Part shown: piece by piece, positions 41,538 to 50,412 of the stretch
Numbering within the stretch: the first letter of the stretch is position 1
Layout of the letters: every line of letters starts with the position of its first letter
Origin: Paenibacillus oryzae
GTDB taxonomy: Bacteria > Bacillota > Bacilli > Paenibacillales > Paenibacillaceae
Length of the DNA stretch: 64,000 nt
Assembly: GCF_001675045.1 (NCBI RefSeq)
Contig: NZ_LYPA01000071.1
Coordinates: 124,001 to 188,000 of the forward strand
Direction: 5' to 3'
Made by a program: the position numbers and the translations under genes
The notes under the pieces: model-generated
What the model was told of the DNA's origin: nothing
Databases searched by the model: none
What the model saw: the letters and a program-made list of their open reading frames with translations, nothing else

Positions 41538-42644
41538 TTATGAAATATAAACCCTCTCAACTCGCGGGGACAGGGATGAGGATACCTCCTGCGGCACGCT
41601 GCTCAGATGCATGGCAAGCTCGGCTGCCGCAATGCAATTGCCGCCCTGATTCCCGATTAGCACTACAGGCGTTCCCGCAGGACATGCCCGCGGCAGCTTG
41701 ACCATTAGCTGGTCCATACATATCTTGCCGACTATCGGAGCTCTCTGTCCTTCAACAAGCACCTCCGCATGCCGCAGCCCTTGATGCCAGCCATCGGCAT
41801 AACCAATCGGCACCGTTCCAATCCACTCTTCCCCGCTTGCCGTGTAGGAGTTGTCGTAGCCAAGGCTTTCTCCAGCTACAAGCTTCCTGACCGCAATCAG
41901 GCTGCTTTTCAAAGCCATCGCCGGCTTCAAAGCAATCTCAAGGCTGGGCTTGGCCGGACTAAACCCATACATGGCTGCGCCAATCCGAACCATATCCATA
42001 GAGAGGCCCGGAAACCGCAAGGCAGCGGCGCTTCCGGCGCAATGGCAATGGCGAGGCTGAATGCCAGACGCCGCACACCAGCCCAGCATCTCCTGAAAAC
42101 GGACGTATTGCCGTTCCAGGAAGGACGTATCCGCTTTGCCCGCCGTCGCAAAGTGGGTATAGAACCCATCCACCTCGATATCGTCGGCCTTCAGCCAGGG
42201 CACAAGCGCCTCCCATTCCTCCAGACTGCGCAAGCCAAGTCTGCCAAGGCCCGTATCCGCCTTGATATGAACCTTAAGCTTGCCGGGCAGCTTACCTCCA
42301 AGCTCCTTGCGCATGGCGTCAAACCAATCCGCTCCCGCAACCGTGATCATCAGCTCGTGACGCAGCGCCTGAAGCACATCGGCGGGGTGAATAGGCGTCA
42401 GTATTAAAATCGGCAATTCAATACCTTCAGCCCTCAAATCCAGCGCTTCCTCCAAATAAGCAACCGCCAGCCGTTCCGCGCCTCCGTCAACGGCCATCCG
42501 GGCGGACTCCGCCGCGCCATGGCCGTAGCCGTTTGCTTTGACCACCGCCATTAGCCTCACTCCATCCGGAAGCGCGTCCCTGATGGCCTTTACATTATCC
42601 CGGATAGCGCCCAAGCTGATTTCCGCAACTGTTCCTCTTCCCAT
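41538..42644 (-). CDS. alr: Alanine (possibly serine) racemase, PLP-dependent
   Basis: A 368-residue fold-type III racemase. The PLP Lys is K36 in VVKANGYGHGA, and the second catalytic Tyr is in NSYTASGEEWIG. GYADGW and VGKICMDQ are also kept. Near the C-terminus the usual SYRVPR (active-site Tyr354 in the Geobacillus enzyme) reads SPRVER, so that Tyr is missing. In VanT-type serine racemases this position is also changed, which fits, but does not prove, a D-Ser role. It starts 9 nt after the ligase stop and is followed by vanXY. A housekeeping alanine racemase is expected elsewhere. Confidence 0.82.
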   Translation of the reverse strand: MGRGTVAEISLGAIRDNVKAIRDALPDGVRLMAVVKANGYGHGAAESARMAVDGGAERLAVAYLEEALDLRAEGIELPILILTPIHPADVLQALRHELMITVAGADWFDAMRKELGGKLPGKLKVHIKADTGLGRLGLRSLEEWEALVPWLKADDIEVDGFYTHFATAGKADTSFLERQYVRFQEMLGWCAASGIQPRHCHCAGSAAALRFPGLSMDMVRIGAAMYGFSPAKPSLEIALKPAMALKSSLIAVRKLVAGESLGYDNSYTASGEEWIGTVPIGYADGWHQGLRHAEVLVEGQRAPIVGKICMDQLMVKLPRACPAGTPVVLIGNQGGNCIAAAELAMHLSSVPQEVSSSLSPRVERVYIS

Positions 42645-42653
42645 GACCTCACC

Positions 42654-43730
42654 CTACCTCGCAAATTGAAGCCGTCGTTTTTCTTCATGTCTGGCAATGC
42701 CGTAGTCCAGCAGACGATCCAGCAATTCGCCATATGGAATACCCGAGGTGCGCTCCCACATGACGGGATACATGCTGGTCCCCGTAAATCCCGGCAATGC
42801 ATTAATTTCGTTCAAAAAGATACCGCCTTGTCCATCGACAAAAAAATCAACCCGCGCCAGACCAGCGCAATCAAGCGCTATATAAGCTCTAAGCGCAAGC
42901 GTCCGAATCTCCTCCAGCAAATGAGATGGCAGCTCCGCCGGAACCGACATTCTCAAGCTTTGATCCATATATTTGGCTTGAAAATCGAAGAAATCAACAC
43001 CATGCAAAAATTCCCCCGGCAGCGAAGCCACGGGCGCCCCGTTGCCCATCACGGCGACCTGTATTTCCCGCCCAACAATTTCTGTCTCCACGACCAGCTT
43101 GCGATCATAGCGAAACGCCTGGACAATACCTGCTTCCAGCTCGCTTCGCGACGGACAGCGGCTGATTCCAATGCTGGAGCCAAGAGATGCCGGCTTTACA
43201 TAACAAGGATAGCCGACCTCTCCCTCTATCCAGTCCATCACGTCTTCCCTTCCATCAAGCCACTGCTCCGGGCTGAGGGTGACATGTCTGGTTTGCGCAA
43301 TGCCCTCCTGCTCCAGCACCTTTTTGCACATTGCTTTATCCAAAGTCAGAGCGGCGGACAAAACCCCGTTGCCGACATATGGAATATCCAGCAGCTCCAG
43401 CAGTCCTTGCACCGTGCCATCTTCGCCGTAGGAGCCATGCAGCAGCGGCAGGACCGCTTTTTTTCCCGGAAGACTGAAATAACGGCTCAATACCTCTCCA
43501 ATACTGCCTGCAGGGTCGCCGCCTGCCGCCGTCAGAACCAGCTCCTCCTTGCTGGCAAACGGTTCCTTCATGGCCCCGTTGCAGCTCCATAGCCCGTCTG
43601 TTGTTATATAGACCGGATAAACGTCATACCGGCTCCTATCCATTGACCCAAGCACCGTAAATGCCGTGCGCAGCGAAACCTCATGCTCTGCCGAACGCCC
43701 TCCGTACAACACAAACACCTTCATTTTCAC
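42654..43730 (-). CDS. ddl: D-alanine--D-X ligase (Ddl/VanC-like)
   Basis: A 358-residue ATP-grasp ligase joining D-Ala to a second D-amino acid. The catalytic Glu15 is in GGRSAEHEVS, Ser-Ser in KPASLGSSIG (about 181-187), Arg294 in GLARVDFF and the Mg-binding LNEINALPGFTG. The omega loop reads VDFFDFQAKY (246-254): D-Ser ligases such as VanC have FFDFEEKY as I recall, where housekeeping Ddl has FYDY. Against this, the residue after GFTGTS is Met, as in Ddl, while VanC has Arg. So the second substrate (D-Ser or D-Ala) is open. The GTG at 43730 has GGGGAGG 9 nt upstream. First gene of the operon. Confidence 0.8.
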   Translation of the reverse strand: MKMKVFVLYGGRSAEHEVSLRTAFTVLGSMDRSRYDVYPVYITTDGLWSCNGAMKEPFASKEELVLTAAGGDPAGSIGEVLSRYFSLPGKKAVLPLLHGSYGEDGTVQGLLELLDIPYVGNGVLSAALTLDKAMCKKVLEQEGIAQTRHVTLSPEQWLDGREDVMDWIEGEVGYPCYVKPASLGSSIGISRCPSRSELEAGIVQAFRYDRKLVVETEIVGREIQVAVMGNGAPVASLPGEFLHGVDFFDFQAKYMDQSLRMSVPAELPSHLLEEIRTLALRAYIALDCAGLARVDFFVDGQGGIFLNEINALPGFTGTSMYPVMWERTSGIPYGELLDRLLDYGIARHEEKRRLQFAR

Positions 43731-43961
43731 AACAAAAAACCTCCCCGCGTGTCTCGATATCCTTGTCTATAAGATACCGCTCCAACGTTAAGAGGCTTAT
43801 AAGCAAACCATAAAAAAAGCTTAACGAATTCTTTCAGTTATTATAAATCCATGGACCAAAGTTTACTTTTCAATACCACAACTTCTATAAATGTATTCAT
43901 TTTTGGGCTCTGCAAGCCGTTAATAGTAAGAGTAACAGGTTCCAAAGAAAGGAAGGATACA

Positions 43962-46175
43962 GTGGGAAAAGAAAGCAGTTGGAAAATGTTGCGCGCAGGC
44001 TTCAAGGGTGCATTCGCCATCCTCTTGGCCGCAAGCCTGGTTTTAAACGGATGGACAGGCAGTGCAGGCGCAGCTGAAGAAACCGTCACTGGCGTTGAAA
44101 TTAATTATGACGAGTCCGATTATGACAACAGCAGTTCCGCGCTGAAAATGTACGTGGAGGACGACAAGGTTATTGTTAATCTGTTTGCCTCCATCTCCGG
44201 CTCTTCCTCCAAAAAGGATGTCACTGCGGAAGCGTCCTGGAAAACCTCCAGCAGTTCTGTCGTTAAAGTCGATAAGGGCATTTTGACCGGCGTAGGTTCA
44301 GGCACTGCAACGATCAGCGCAACCTACAAAGGCTATACAGCCTCCATCAAGGCAACCTCCCAGTACGTATACGACGAAATCGTATTGATGGACGGTGACA
44401 AGGAAGCACCCGCAGTCATCAGCGAGATCCAATTAGGAGAGTCTCTCGACTACACCCTCGTTGGCCGCAAAAACAATGTCTCGACTTCTATTGCCTCCGA
44501 AGCGGTGTGGACAACAACAAGCTCGTCTGTCGCCACAGTGGATGAAGGTAAAATTACGCTAGTTGGAACGGGCACAACAACCATTACCGCAAAATATAAA
44601 GGCAAATCCGACAGCGTCAAGCTAACCGTCACATCGCCTTACAAATCCATCGACCTTGTTGCTCCCCTTGAAAACGGAGTGCTGGAGCTTGAGGTAGGGA
44701 CAGATGATACGGCGCTCACGGCAACGGCTTCGCCAAAATTGGGCGGAACAATAGATGTCACACAACAAGCAACATGGACAAGCGCCAACACTAAAGTATT
44801 GACCGTCGTCAAAGGGGTCGTAACTCCAGTTGCGCCGGGTAAAACCAAACTGACCGTCTCTCACCTGGGCGTCACCAGCTCGATTGATGTTGTCGTGCGA
44901 ACGCCATATCAATTCATGAAGCTGACGCCGGAAAAAGAGCTTCATATTCAGATGCAGCAATCACCGGTTCAGGTACAGGCCGAGGTTTTGAACAACAGTA
45001 ATATTTCATATCCTGTTACAACAATGGCGGAATGGACATCCTCCGATATTCTGATCGCTACAGTCGTAGACGGCAAAGTGACGCCAAGATCGCCGGGTAC
45101 GGCAAAGGTGACCGCTTCCTATAAGGGCGTTAGCCGCAGCATTGATGTTGTGGTATATCCCAGCATCACCAAAATAACGGCGGAAAAAACGACGCTGGAT
45201 GGCTTCAAAGGGATAGAGGGCGATTTGCCAAAGCTGACCGCAACTACCTTTAACGGCTCCATGGTTGATGTGAGCAAGCTGGCTGTATGGACCGTTTCGG
45301 ATACCAACATCGCCACAGTAGAAGGAAACAAATGGACAGCAAAGGCAATTGGCGAGGTAACCCTAACAGCCAATGTACAGGGTTATCAGACAGAGGTTAA
45401 GCTTATCGTACATGTGAAACCGCTCAAATTGCTGGCGGAAAGCAAGGACGTAAGTATCGTTATCGGCAAAACCGTCAGCTTGCCCAAGGTTACGGTCATA
45501 AATGAAGACGGGGAAGAAGAAGATGTTACCTCTACTGTCGTTTGGACAACCAAATCCGACAATCTCGTCATTAAAGATACAACAATGAGAGGATTGGAAG
45601 CCTCGAGCATTGCGCTTACAGGAACTTATCTGAATAAAACGGTTTCGGTGCGCATCAAAATCGAAGAAGAAATCGTTAAGCTGGTAGCCGAACCAAGCCA
45701 GGTTGAACTGAATCCCGGCCGCTCCAAAACGATTAAAGTAACGGGATATTACAAAGACGGGAAAACCATATCGGTTGGCTCCAAGGTGAACTGGAGTATT
45801 GCCCAGACTTCTGTTGCCACACTCACTGGCTCCTCCGGCGTTAAAGCCGTCGCACCCGGCTCAACGATCTTGAAGGGTACTTATCAGGAGCAAACCGTAC
45901 AAATCACGGTTGTGGTTAAACCAAAGCTGAAGTCGCTACAGCTATCAATCAAATCGCTGCAGCTCAGTCCTGGCGCATCCCAAAACATATCGCTTCAGGC
46001 CGTTTATACAACCGGCAATCCGGTTGTTGTAACAGACACTGCAACATGGACAAGCTCGAAACCTGGGGTTGCTACGATTAAAGACGGAAAAATAACGGCA
46101 GTCGCAAAAGGCAGCACATCCATTAAAGCCACCTTTGACGGAAAAAGCGTAACTATACGCGTAACTGTAAAATAG
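43962..46175 (+). CDS. Secreted protein with eight Big_2-type Ig-like repeats
   Basis: A 737-residue exported protein. After a signal peptide (GAFAILLAASLVLNGWTGSAGA) it is made almost entirely of eight bacterial Ig-like (BIG2) domains of about 80-90 residues. Each one has the pattern WT(S/T)SxxxVAxV-x-GxxxxxxxGTxxxTAxYKG. I see no catalytic domain, LPXTG motif or SLH domain, so it is either secreted or attached by interactions not visible here. The GTG at 43962 is preceded by GGAAGG. It is transcribed divergently from the ligase gene and ends in a strong bidirectional terminator. Role unknown; adhesive or structural use is inferred. Confidence 0.82.
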   Translation: MGKESSWKMLRAGFKGAFAILLAASLVLNGWTGSAGAAEETVTGVEINYDESDYDNSSSALKMYVEDDKVIVNLFASISGSSSKKDVTAEASWKTSSSSVVKVDKGILTGVGSGTATISATYKGYTASIKATSQYVYDEIVLMDGDKEAPAVISEIQLGESLDYTLVGRKNNVSTSIASEAVWTTTSSSVATVDEGKITLVGTGTTTITAKYKGKSDSVKLTVTSPYKSIDLVAPLENGVLELEVGTDDTALTATASPKLGGTIDVTQQATWTSANTKVLTVVKGVVTPVAPGKTKLTVSHLGVTSSIDVVVRTPYQFMKLTPEKELHIQMQQSPVQVQAEVLNNSNISYPVTTMAEWTSSDILIATVVDGKVTPRSPGTAKVTASYKGVSRSIDVVVYPSITKITAEKTTLDGFKGIEGDLPKLTATTFNGSMVDVSKLAVWTVSDTNIATVEGNKWTAKAIGEVTLTANVQGYQTEVKLIVHVKPLKLLAESKDVSIVIGKTVSLPKVTVINEDGEEEDVTSTVVWTTKSDNLVIKDTTMRGLEASSIALTGTYLNKTVSVRIKIEEEIVKLVAEPSQVELNPGRSKTIKVTGYYKDGKTISVGSKVNWSIAQTSVATLTGSSGVKAVAPGSTILKGTYQEQTVQITVVVKPKLKSLQLSIKSLQLSPGASQNISLQAVYTTGNPVVVTDTATWTSSKPGVATIKDGKITAVAKGSTSIKATFDGKSVTIRVTVK

Positions 46176-46198
46176 ACAGCAGGATATCAGTCTCAATT

Positions 46199-46240
46199 AA
46201 AAGACTTCAAGCAGCGATCATAACCTGCTTGAAGTCTTTT
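46199..46240. terminator. Bidirectional terminator between Big_2 gene and oppF
   Basis: A 16-bp perfect stem (AAAAGACTTCAAGCAG and its complement) with a 10-nt loop. T-tracts follow on both strands. It lies between the convergent Ig-like protein gene and oppF. Confidence 0.9.
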
Positions 46241-46314
46241 TAATTCCTTGATAAAGGTGCAAAAAAGAGGCATCCTTGTCATCGACAAAAATGCCTCCTT
46301 ATATTCAAATTCGA

Positions 46315-47271
46315 TTATGCATAATGACAAGCGGCAAAATGGCCTTTGCTTACTTCAAGCAGCTTTGGCGCATCCTTTTTGCACTTGTCGGTCGCAACCG
46401 GACAGCGGGTATGGAACTGACAGCCCGTTGGCGGGTTGATTGGACTAGGCAGATCGCCCTTCAATACGATACGCTCTCTTGTCGCTTCAACTTCCGGATC
46501 AGGAATCGGAATTGCGGACAATAGCGCGCGCGTATACGGATGGCGCGGATTATCGTAAAGCTCGCTGCTTTCCGCAAGCTCCACGATTTTGCCTAGGTAC
46601 ATAACAGCAACACGGTCGCTGATGTGTTTAACCATAGACAAATCATGCGCAATAAACAGGTACGTCAACCCCATCTTGCGCTGCAAATCCTGCATCAGGT
46701 TAACTACCTGCGCCTGAATGGAAACGTCAAGGGCAGAGATGGGCTCATCCGCGATAATAAATTTGGGATCTACCGCAAGCGCACGAGCAATCCCTATTCT
46801 CTGGCGTTGTCCCCCTGAAAACTCATGCGGATAACGTGTGGCATGGTCCGGATTCAGATTAACCAGATCCAGAAGTTCTTCTACTCTCTTTTTCCGCTCG
46901 GCACGGCTCGACACCAGATTATGAATGTCCAGCGCTTCCCCGATAATGTCTGTAACCGTCATCCGGGGATTAAGGGAAGCATACGGGTCTTGGAAAATCA
47001 TTTGCATATTACGGCGCAACGATTTCAGCTCTGCGCCCTTCAGCTTGTAAATATCTTTACCTTCAAAGGTGACGCCACCGCTGGTCGGCTCATACAGACG
47101 CATAATGGTTCGTCCCGCTGTCGATTTGCCGCAGCCGGATTCTCCTACAACGCCAACCGTTTCACCACGGGCAATACTAAAGCTGACTTCATTGACAGCC
47201 TTCAGAATGTTACCGCCGCCCAAATTAAAAAATTTGCGCAGGTCTTTTACCTCTACAAATGAAGAACTCAT
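46315..47271 (-). CDS. oppF: Oligopeptide ABC transporter ATP-binding protein OppF
   Basis: A 318-residue ABC ATPase that powers peptide uptake together with OppD. Walker A GESGCGKST, signature SGGQRQRIGIARAL and Walker B FIIADEPISALD are intact; the C-terminal oligopeptide-transporter segment includes CQFHTRCP with Cys residues, a family feature. The start ATG at 47271 overlaps the oppD stop by 4 nt. Last gene of the operon. Confidence 0.92.
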   Translation of the reverse strand: MSSSFVEVKDLRKFFNLGGGNILKAVNEVSFSIARGETVGVVGESGCGKSTAGRTIMRLYEPTSGGVTFEGKDIYKLKGAELKSLRRNMQMIFQDPYASLNPRMTVTDIIGEALDIHNLVSSRAERKKRVEELLDLVNLNPDHATRYPHEFSGGQRQRIGIARALAVDPKFIIADEPISALDVSIQAQVVNLMQDLQRKMGLTYLFIAHDLSMVKHISDRVAVMYLGKIVELAESSELYDNPRHPYTRALLSAIPIPDPEVEATRERIVLKGDLPSPINPPTGCQFHTRCPVATDKCKKDAPKLLEVSKGHFAACHYA

Positions 47272-48272
47272 ACCGGCACCTCCCCTTTGGCATACGGATG
47301 CAAGAGCCAGCAAGCTGCTCGCTGCGACTCGCTACCCTCAATATCCACCAAATCGGGACTATTGGCTACGCAAACCTCCATCGCCTCGTCGCAACGCGCA
47401 CAAAAGCTGCAGCCGGCAGGCGGCTTGATCAGATCCGGCGGCGTGCCGAAAATCGGAATCAGCGGTTCGTCTTTCTTTTGATCCAAACGAGGCAGAGAAC
47501 GAAGAAGGCCTTTAGTATAAGGATGCTGCGGGTTTTTGAAAATTTCCCACTTCGTACCTTGCTCCACTATTTTCCCCGCATACATAACAATTACTCGATC
47601 GCAAACGTCGGCTACCACGCCCAGATCATGCGTAATCAGAATAATGGACGTATCGAGCTTGTTCTGCAGGTCTTTCATGACGCGCATAATTTGTGCCTGT
47701 ATCGTTACGTCAAGTGCCGTTGTAGGCTCGTCCGCAATTAGCAGTGATGGATTGCATGCAAGAGCAATCGCGATCATAACGCGTTGGCGCATGCCTCCCG
47801 AAAATTGGTGCGCATATTGCTTCAGACGAGATGCAGGGTTTGGAATGCCGACCAGGTTAAGCATTTCGATAGCACGTTCCCGCGCCTTGCCTTTGCTGAC
47901 TCCTTGATGCTTGATCAAGCCCTCCATAATTTGGTCGCCTACTGTCAAGGTGGGATTGAGAGATGTCATGGGGTCCTGGAAGATCATACCAATCTTGTTC
48001 CCACGGACCTTTTGCATTTCCTTCTCCGAAAGATTCAATAATTCCATCCCGTCAAACTTGATCGACGAACCTGGCTTAATCCAGCTTGGCGGTGAAGGAT
48101 TCAACCTCATAATGGATTGAGCCGTTACGCTTTTTCCGGAGCCAGACTCACCTACGATGGCTACAGCCTCGCCTTTTCTAACCTCAAAACTAATATCGCG
48201 AATAGCTTGAACCTCGCCGCTGTACACTTGGAAGGACACGCTTAAATTTTTAACTTCCAGTAATGGTTTCAT
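47268..48272 (-). CDS. oppD: Oligopeptide ABC transporter ATP-binding protein OppD
   Basis: A 334-residue ABC ATPase. Walker A GESGSGKSV, signature SGGMRQRVMIAIAL, Walker B LLIADEPTTALD; the C-terminal Cys-rich segment is SFCARCDEAMEVC. Partner of OppF. It starts 30 nt after oppC. Confidence 0.92.
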   Translation of the reverse strand: MKPLLEVKNLSVSFQVYSGEVQAIRDISFEVRKGEAVAIVGESGSGKSVTAQSIMRLNPSPPSWIKPGSSIKFDGMELLNLSEKEMQKVRGNKIGMIFQDPMTSLNPTLTVGDQIMEGLIKHQGVSKGKARERAIEMLNLVGIPNPASRLKQYAHQFSGGMRQRVMIAIALACNPSLLIADEPTTALDVTIQAQIMRVMKDLQNKLDTSIILITHDLGVVADVCDRVIVMYAGKIVEQGTKWEIFKNPQHPYTKGLLRSLPRLDQKKDEPLIPIFGTPPDLIKPPAGCSFCARCDEAMEVCVANSPDLVDIEGSESQRAACWLLHPYAKGEVPV

Positions 48273-48302
48273 GATATGGACCTCCTCTCTTGAAGAAGCT
48301 GA

Positions 48303-49244
48303 TTATTTTTTCAGTTTTGGGTCGAATGCATCACGCAAACCATCCCCGAACACATTAAAGGCAAAAATTGTCAAGCTCAGGAAAAAAGCCGGGAACAACA
48401 AGCGCCAAGGATAAATCGTCATCGCTTTTACGCCATCGTCAATCATCGTCCCCCATGAAGCGGCCGGGGACTGAACTCCCAGACCCAGGAAGCTCAGGAA
48501 AGCCTCAGTAAAAATAGCGTTTGGAACGGTCAGCGTAAGGGTAACAAGAATAGGCCCCATCGCATTAGGAATAAGATGGCGGAAAATGATTCTCATCGCA
48601 CCGGCGCCAAGCGATTTGGAAGCAAGCGCGTATTCCTGATTTTTGAGCTGCATAATTTGAGCACGAACAATCCACGCCATATTGATCCAACCTGTAATGG
48701 ACATAGCGACAATAATCGTTGTTAAGCTCGGCTCCATAACCACAAGCAGCAGGATAACAACCAGCAGGTAAGGAATGGAGTAGATAATTTCAGCAAAACG
48801 GTTCATCACTTCATCCACTTTGCCGCCGTAATAGCCCATAATACCGCCGTAAATGATGCCTATGATCAAGTCGATCAGAGCAGCCACAATACCTACAAAC
48901 ATGGAGATTTGCGCGCCCTTGAAGGTTCTTACCAGCATGTCGCGTCCCAAATCGTCCGTACCGAACCAGTTTGTTCCATTTGGCACCTTGTTGGTACTGG
49001 ACAGATCATTAGTAAAGTGGTCAAAGGGTGAAAGCCACGGTATAAGAATGGCAGCTGCAATGATACCCACAATTATCCAAAAACCGGTCATCGCCAGTTT
49101 GTTCTCCATCATCCGCATACGGATGTCCTGCCAGGAGGTCAAGCTTTTGCGGGTAACGGCTTCAGCCGAATACTCATCCCGCTTCAGTTTTCTAAATAGC
49201 TCCGGCTTCAGAAACGACGGCGTGCTTTGTTTTTGCTCGGACAT
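48303..49244 (-). CDS. oppC: Oligopeptide ABC transporter permease OppC
   Basis: A 313-residue inner-membrane permease of the BPD_transp_1 family. The N-terminal OppC domain is followed by a membrane segment (MTGFWIIVGIIAAAILIPWL), the conserved GTDDLGRDMLVR and the EAA loop EYALASKSLGAGAMRIIFRH. It starts 2 nt after oppB. Confidence 0.93.
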   Translation of the reverse strand: MSEQKQSTPSFLKPELFRKLKRDEYSAEAVTRKSLTSWQDIRMRMMENKLAMTGFWIIVGIIAAAILIPWLSPFDHFTNDLSSTNKVPNGTNWFGTDDLGRDMLVRTFKGAQISMFVGIVAALIDLIIGIIYGGIMGYYGGKVDEVMNRFAEIIYSIPYLLVVILLLVVMEPSLTTIIVAMSITGWINMAWIVRAQIMQLKNQEYALASKSLGAGAMRIIFRHLIPNAMGPILVTLTLTVPNAIFTEAFLSFLGLGVQSPAASWGTMIDDGVKAMTIYPWRLLFPAFFLSLTIFAFNVFGDGLRDAFDPKLKK

Positions 49245-49246
49245 GA

Positions 49247-50176
49247 CTATTTGGCCCCCTTTCCGGTTCTCATACGCGGATCAACTAATACATAAGCAAT
49301 GTCCGCGAGGAAACGAGTAGTCATCAGCAGAACCGCATAAAAAATGGTTGTGCCCATAATGAGCGGATAATCCCTATTTATAACACTCTCAACAAAGAAC
49401 TTCCCGATGCCTGGAATCGCGAAGATTTTTTCAATGACGACAGAGCCCGTAATAACACCCGCTGTGAGGTAACCCAGATAGGTTACAACAGGCAGCATGG
49501 AATTGCGAAGCGCGTGTCGCACCACGATTACATAACCGGAAAGGCCTTTGGATTTGGCAGTTTTAATAAAGTCTGAATTCAATACTTCAATCATTGTGGA
49601 ACGAAGCAATCTTGCGATAACAGCGATTGGCCCAGACGCAAGCGCAATAGTAGGCAATACATAATCCATCGGATTTTCCAAACCTGCAACCTCAAACCAT
49701 CGTAACTTGACAGCAAAGAAATACTGCAATAGTGGCCCCATTACCATACTTGGCACGGCTAGCCCGATAACAGCCAGTATCATGGCCACATTATCCAGAA
49801 GCTTGCGGTGATGCATAGCTGCAATAATACCTAAAGTGCAGCCAACTACAACAGACGTAATAATAGCAGAGATACCCAGTCTGAGAGACGGGCCAAAGGA
49901 ATTGGCAATCATTTTATCAACGGATTGGAATTTCTTTTTCATGGAAATTCCAAGATCGCCCTTAACCAGGTTTTTCAAATAAGTTCCGTATTGGACAATC
50001 AGCGGCTTGTCCAAGCCATAATAGGCCTCCAGGTTTTTCTGGACCTGTTCACTGGTTGCTTTCTCCGACTGCAAGGGGCTGCCGGGGATAGCGTTCATTA
50101 ACAGAAATGTGGCCGATACCAATACAAACAGCGATAGAAGCATAAATATAAACTTGCTTGCAATATAGCGGAACAT
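49247..50176 (-). CDS. oppB: Oligopeptide ABC transporter permease OppB
   Basis: A 309-residue permease. The start MFRYIASKFIFMLLSLFVLV and the EAA loop FIKTAKSKGLSGYVIVVRHA are typical. The ATG at 50176 follows GGGTGACGAA. Longer in-frame extensions upstream run through the oppA-oppB spacer and are not plausible. The start lies 35 nt downstream of a long AT-rich hairpin. Confidence 0.92.
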   Translation of the reverse strand: MFRYIASKFIFMLLSLFVLVSATFLLMNAIPGSPLQSEKATSEQVQKNLEAYYGLDKPLIVQYGTYLKNLVKGDLGISMKKKFQSVDKMIANSFGPSLRLGISAIITSVVVGCTLGIIAAMHHRKLLDNVAMILAVIGLAVPSMVMGPLLQYFFAVKLRWFEVAGLENPMDYVLPTIALASGPIAVIARLLRSTMIEVLNSDFIKTAKSKGLSGYVIVVRHALRNSMLPVVTYLGYLTAGVITGSVVIEKIFAIPGIGKFFVESVINRDYPLIMGTTIFYAVLLMTTRFLADIAYVLVDPRMRTGKGAK

Positions 50177-50210
50177 TTCGTCACCCACTCTCTTCCAAAT
50201 CTTTATGTGC

Positions 50211-50255
50211 ATTTCAAAAGGGTATATATAGTTAGCTATATATACCCTTTGAAAT
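50211..50255. repeat. Long inverted repeat between oppA and oppB
   Basis: Arms 50211-50231 and 50236-50255 pair perfectly over about 20 bp apart from one bulged base, with a 4-nt TTAG loop. The stem contains the alternating GGGTATATATAG. No U-tract follows on the minus strand, so it is likely an mRNA stem that protects or separates the oppA message from oppBCDF, giving more binding protein than permease. Confidence 0.7.
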
Positions 50256-50412
50256 TTGCTGTTGTTAGAGCCAGACCGATGAAATACAAGAAACGTGATG
50301 CTACTCTCGGGATGATCTCTTACTTCGTCCACGCCGGAAGCCGATGCCGCCAAAGACGACATCGGCCCTTTGCGCCGCCTTCGCTCTATGGTTGCATTTA
50401 GATCAGAGTGGG

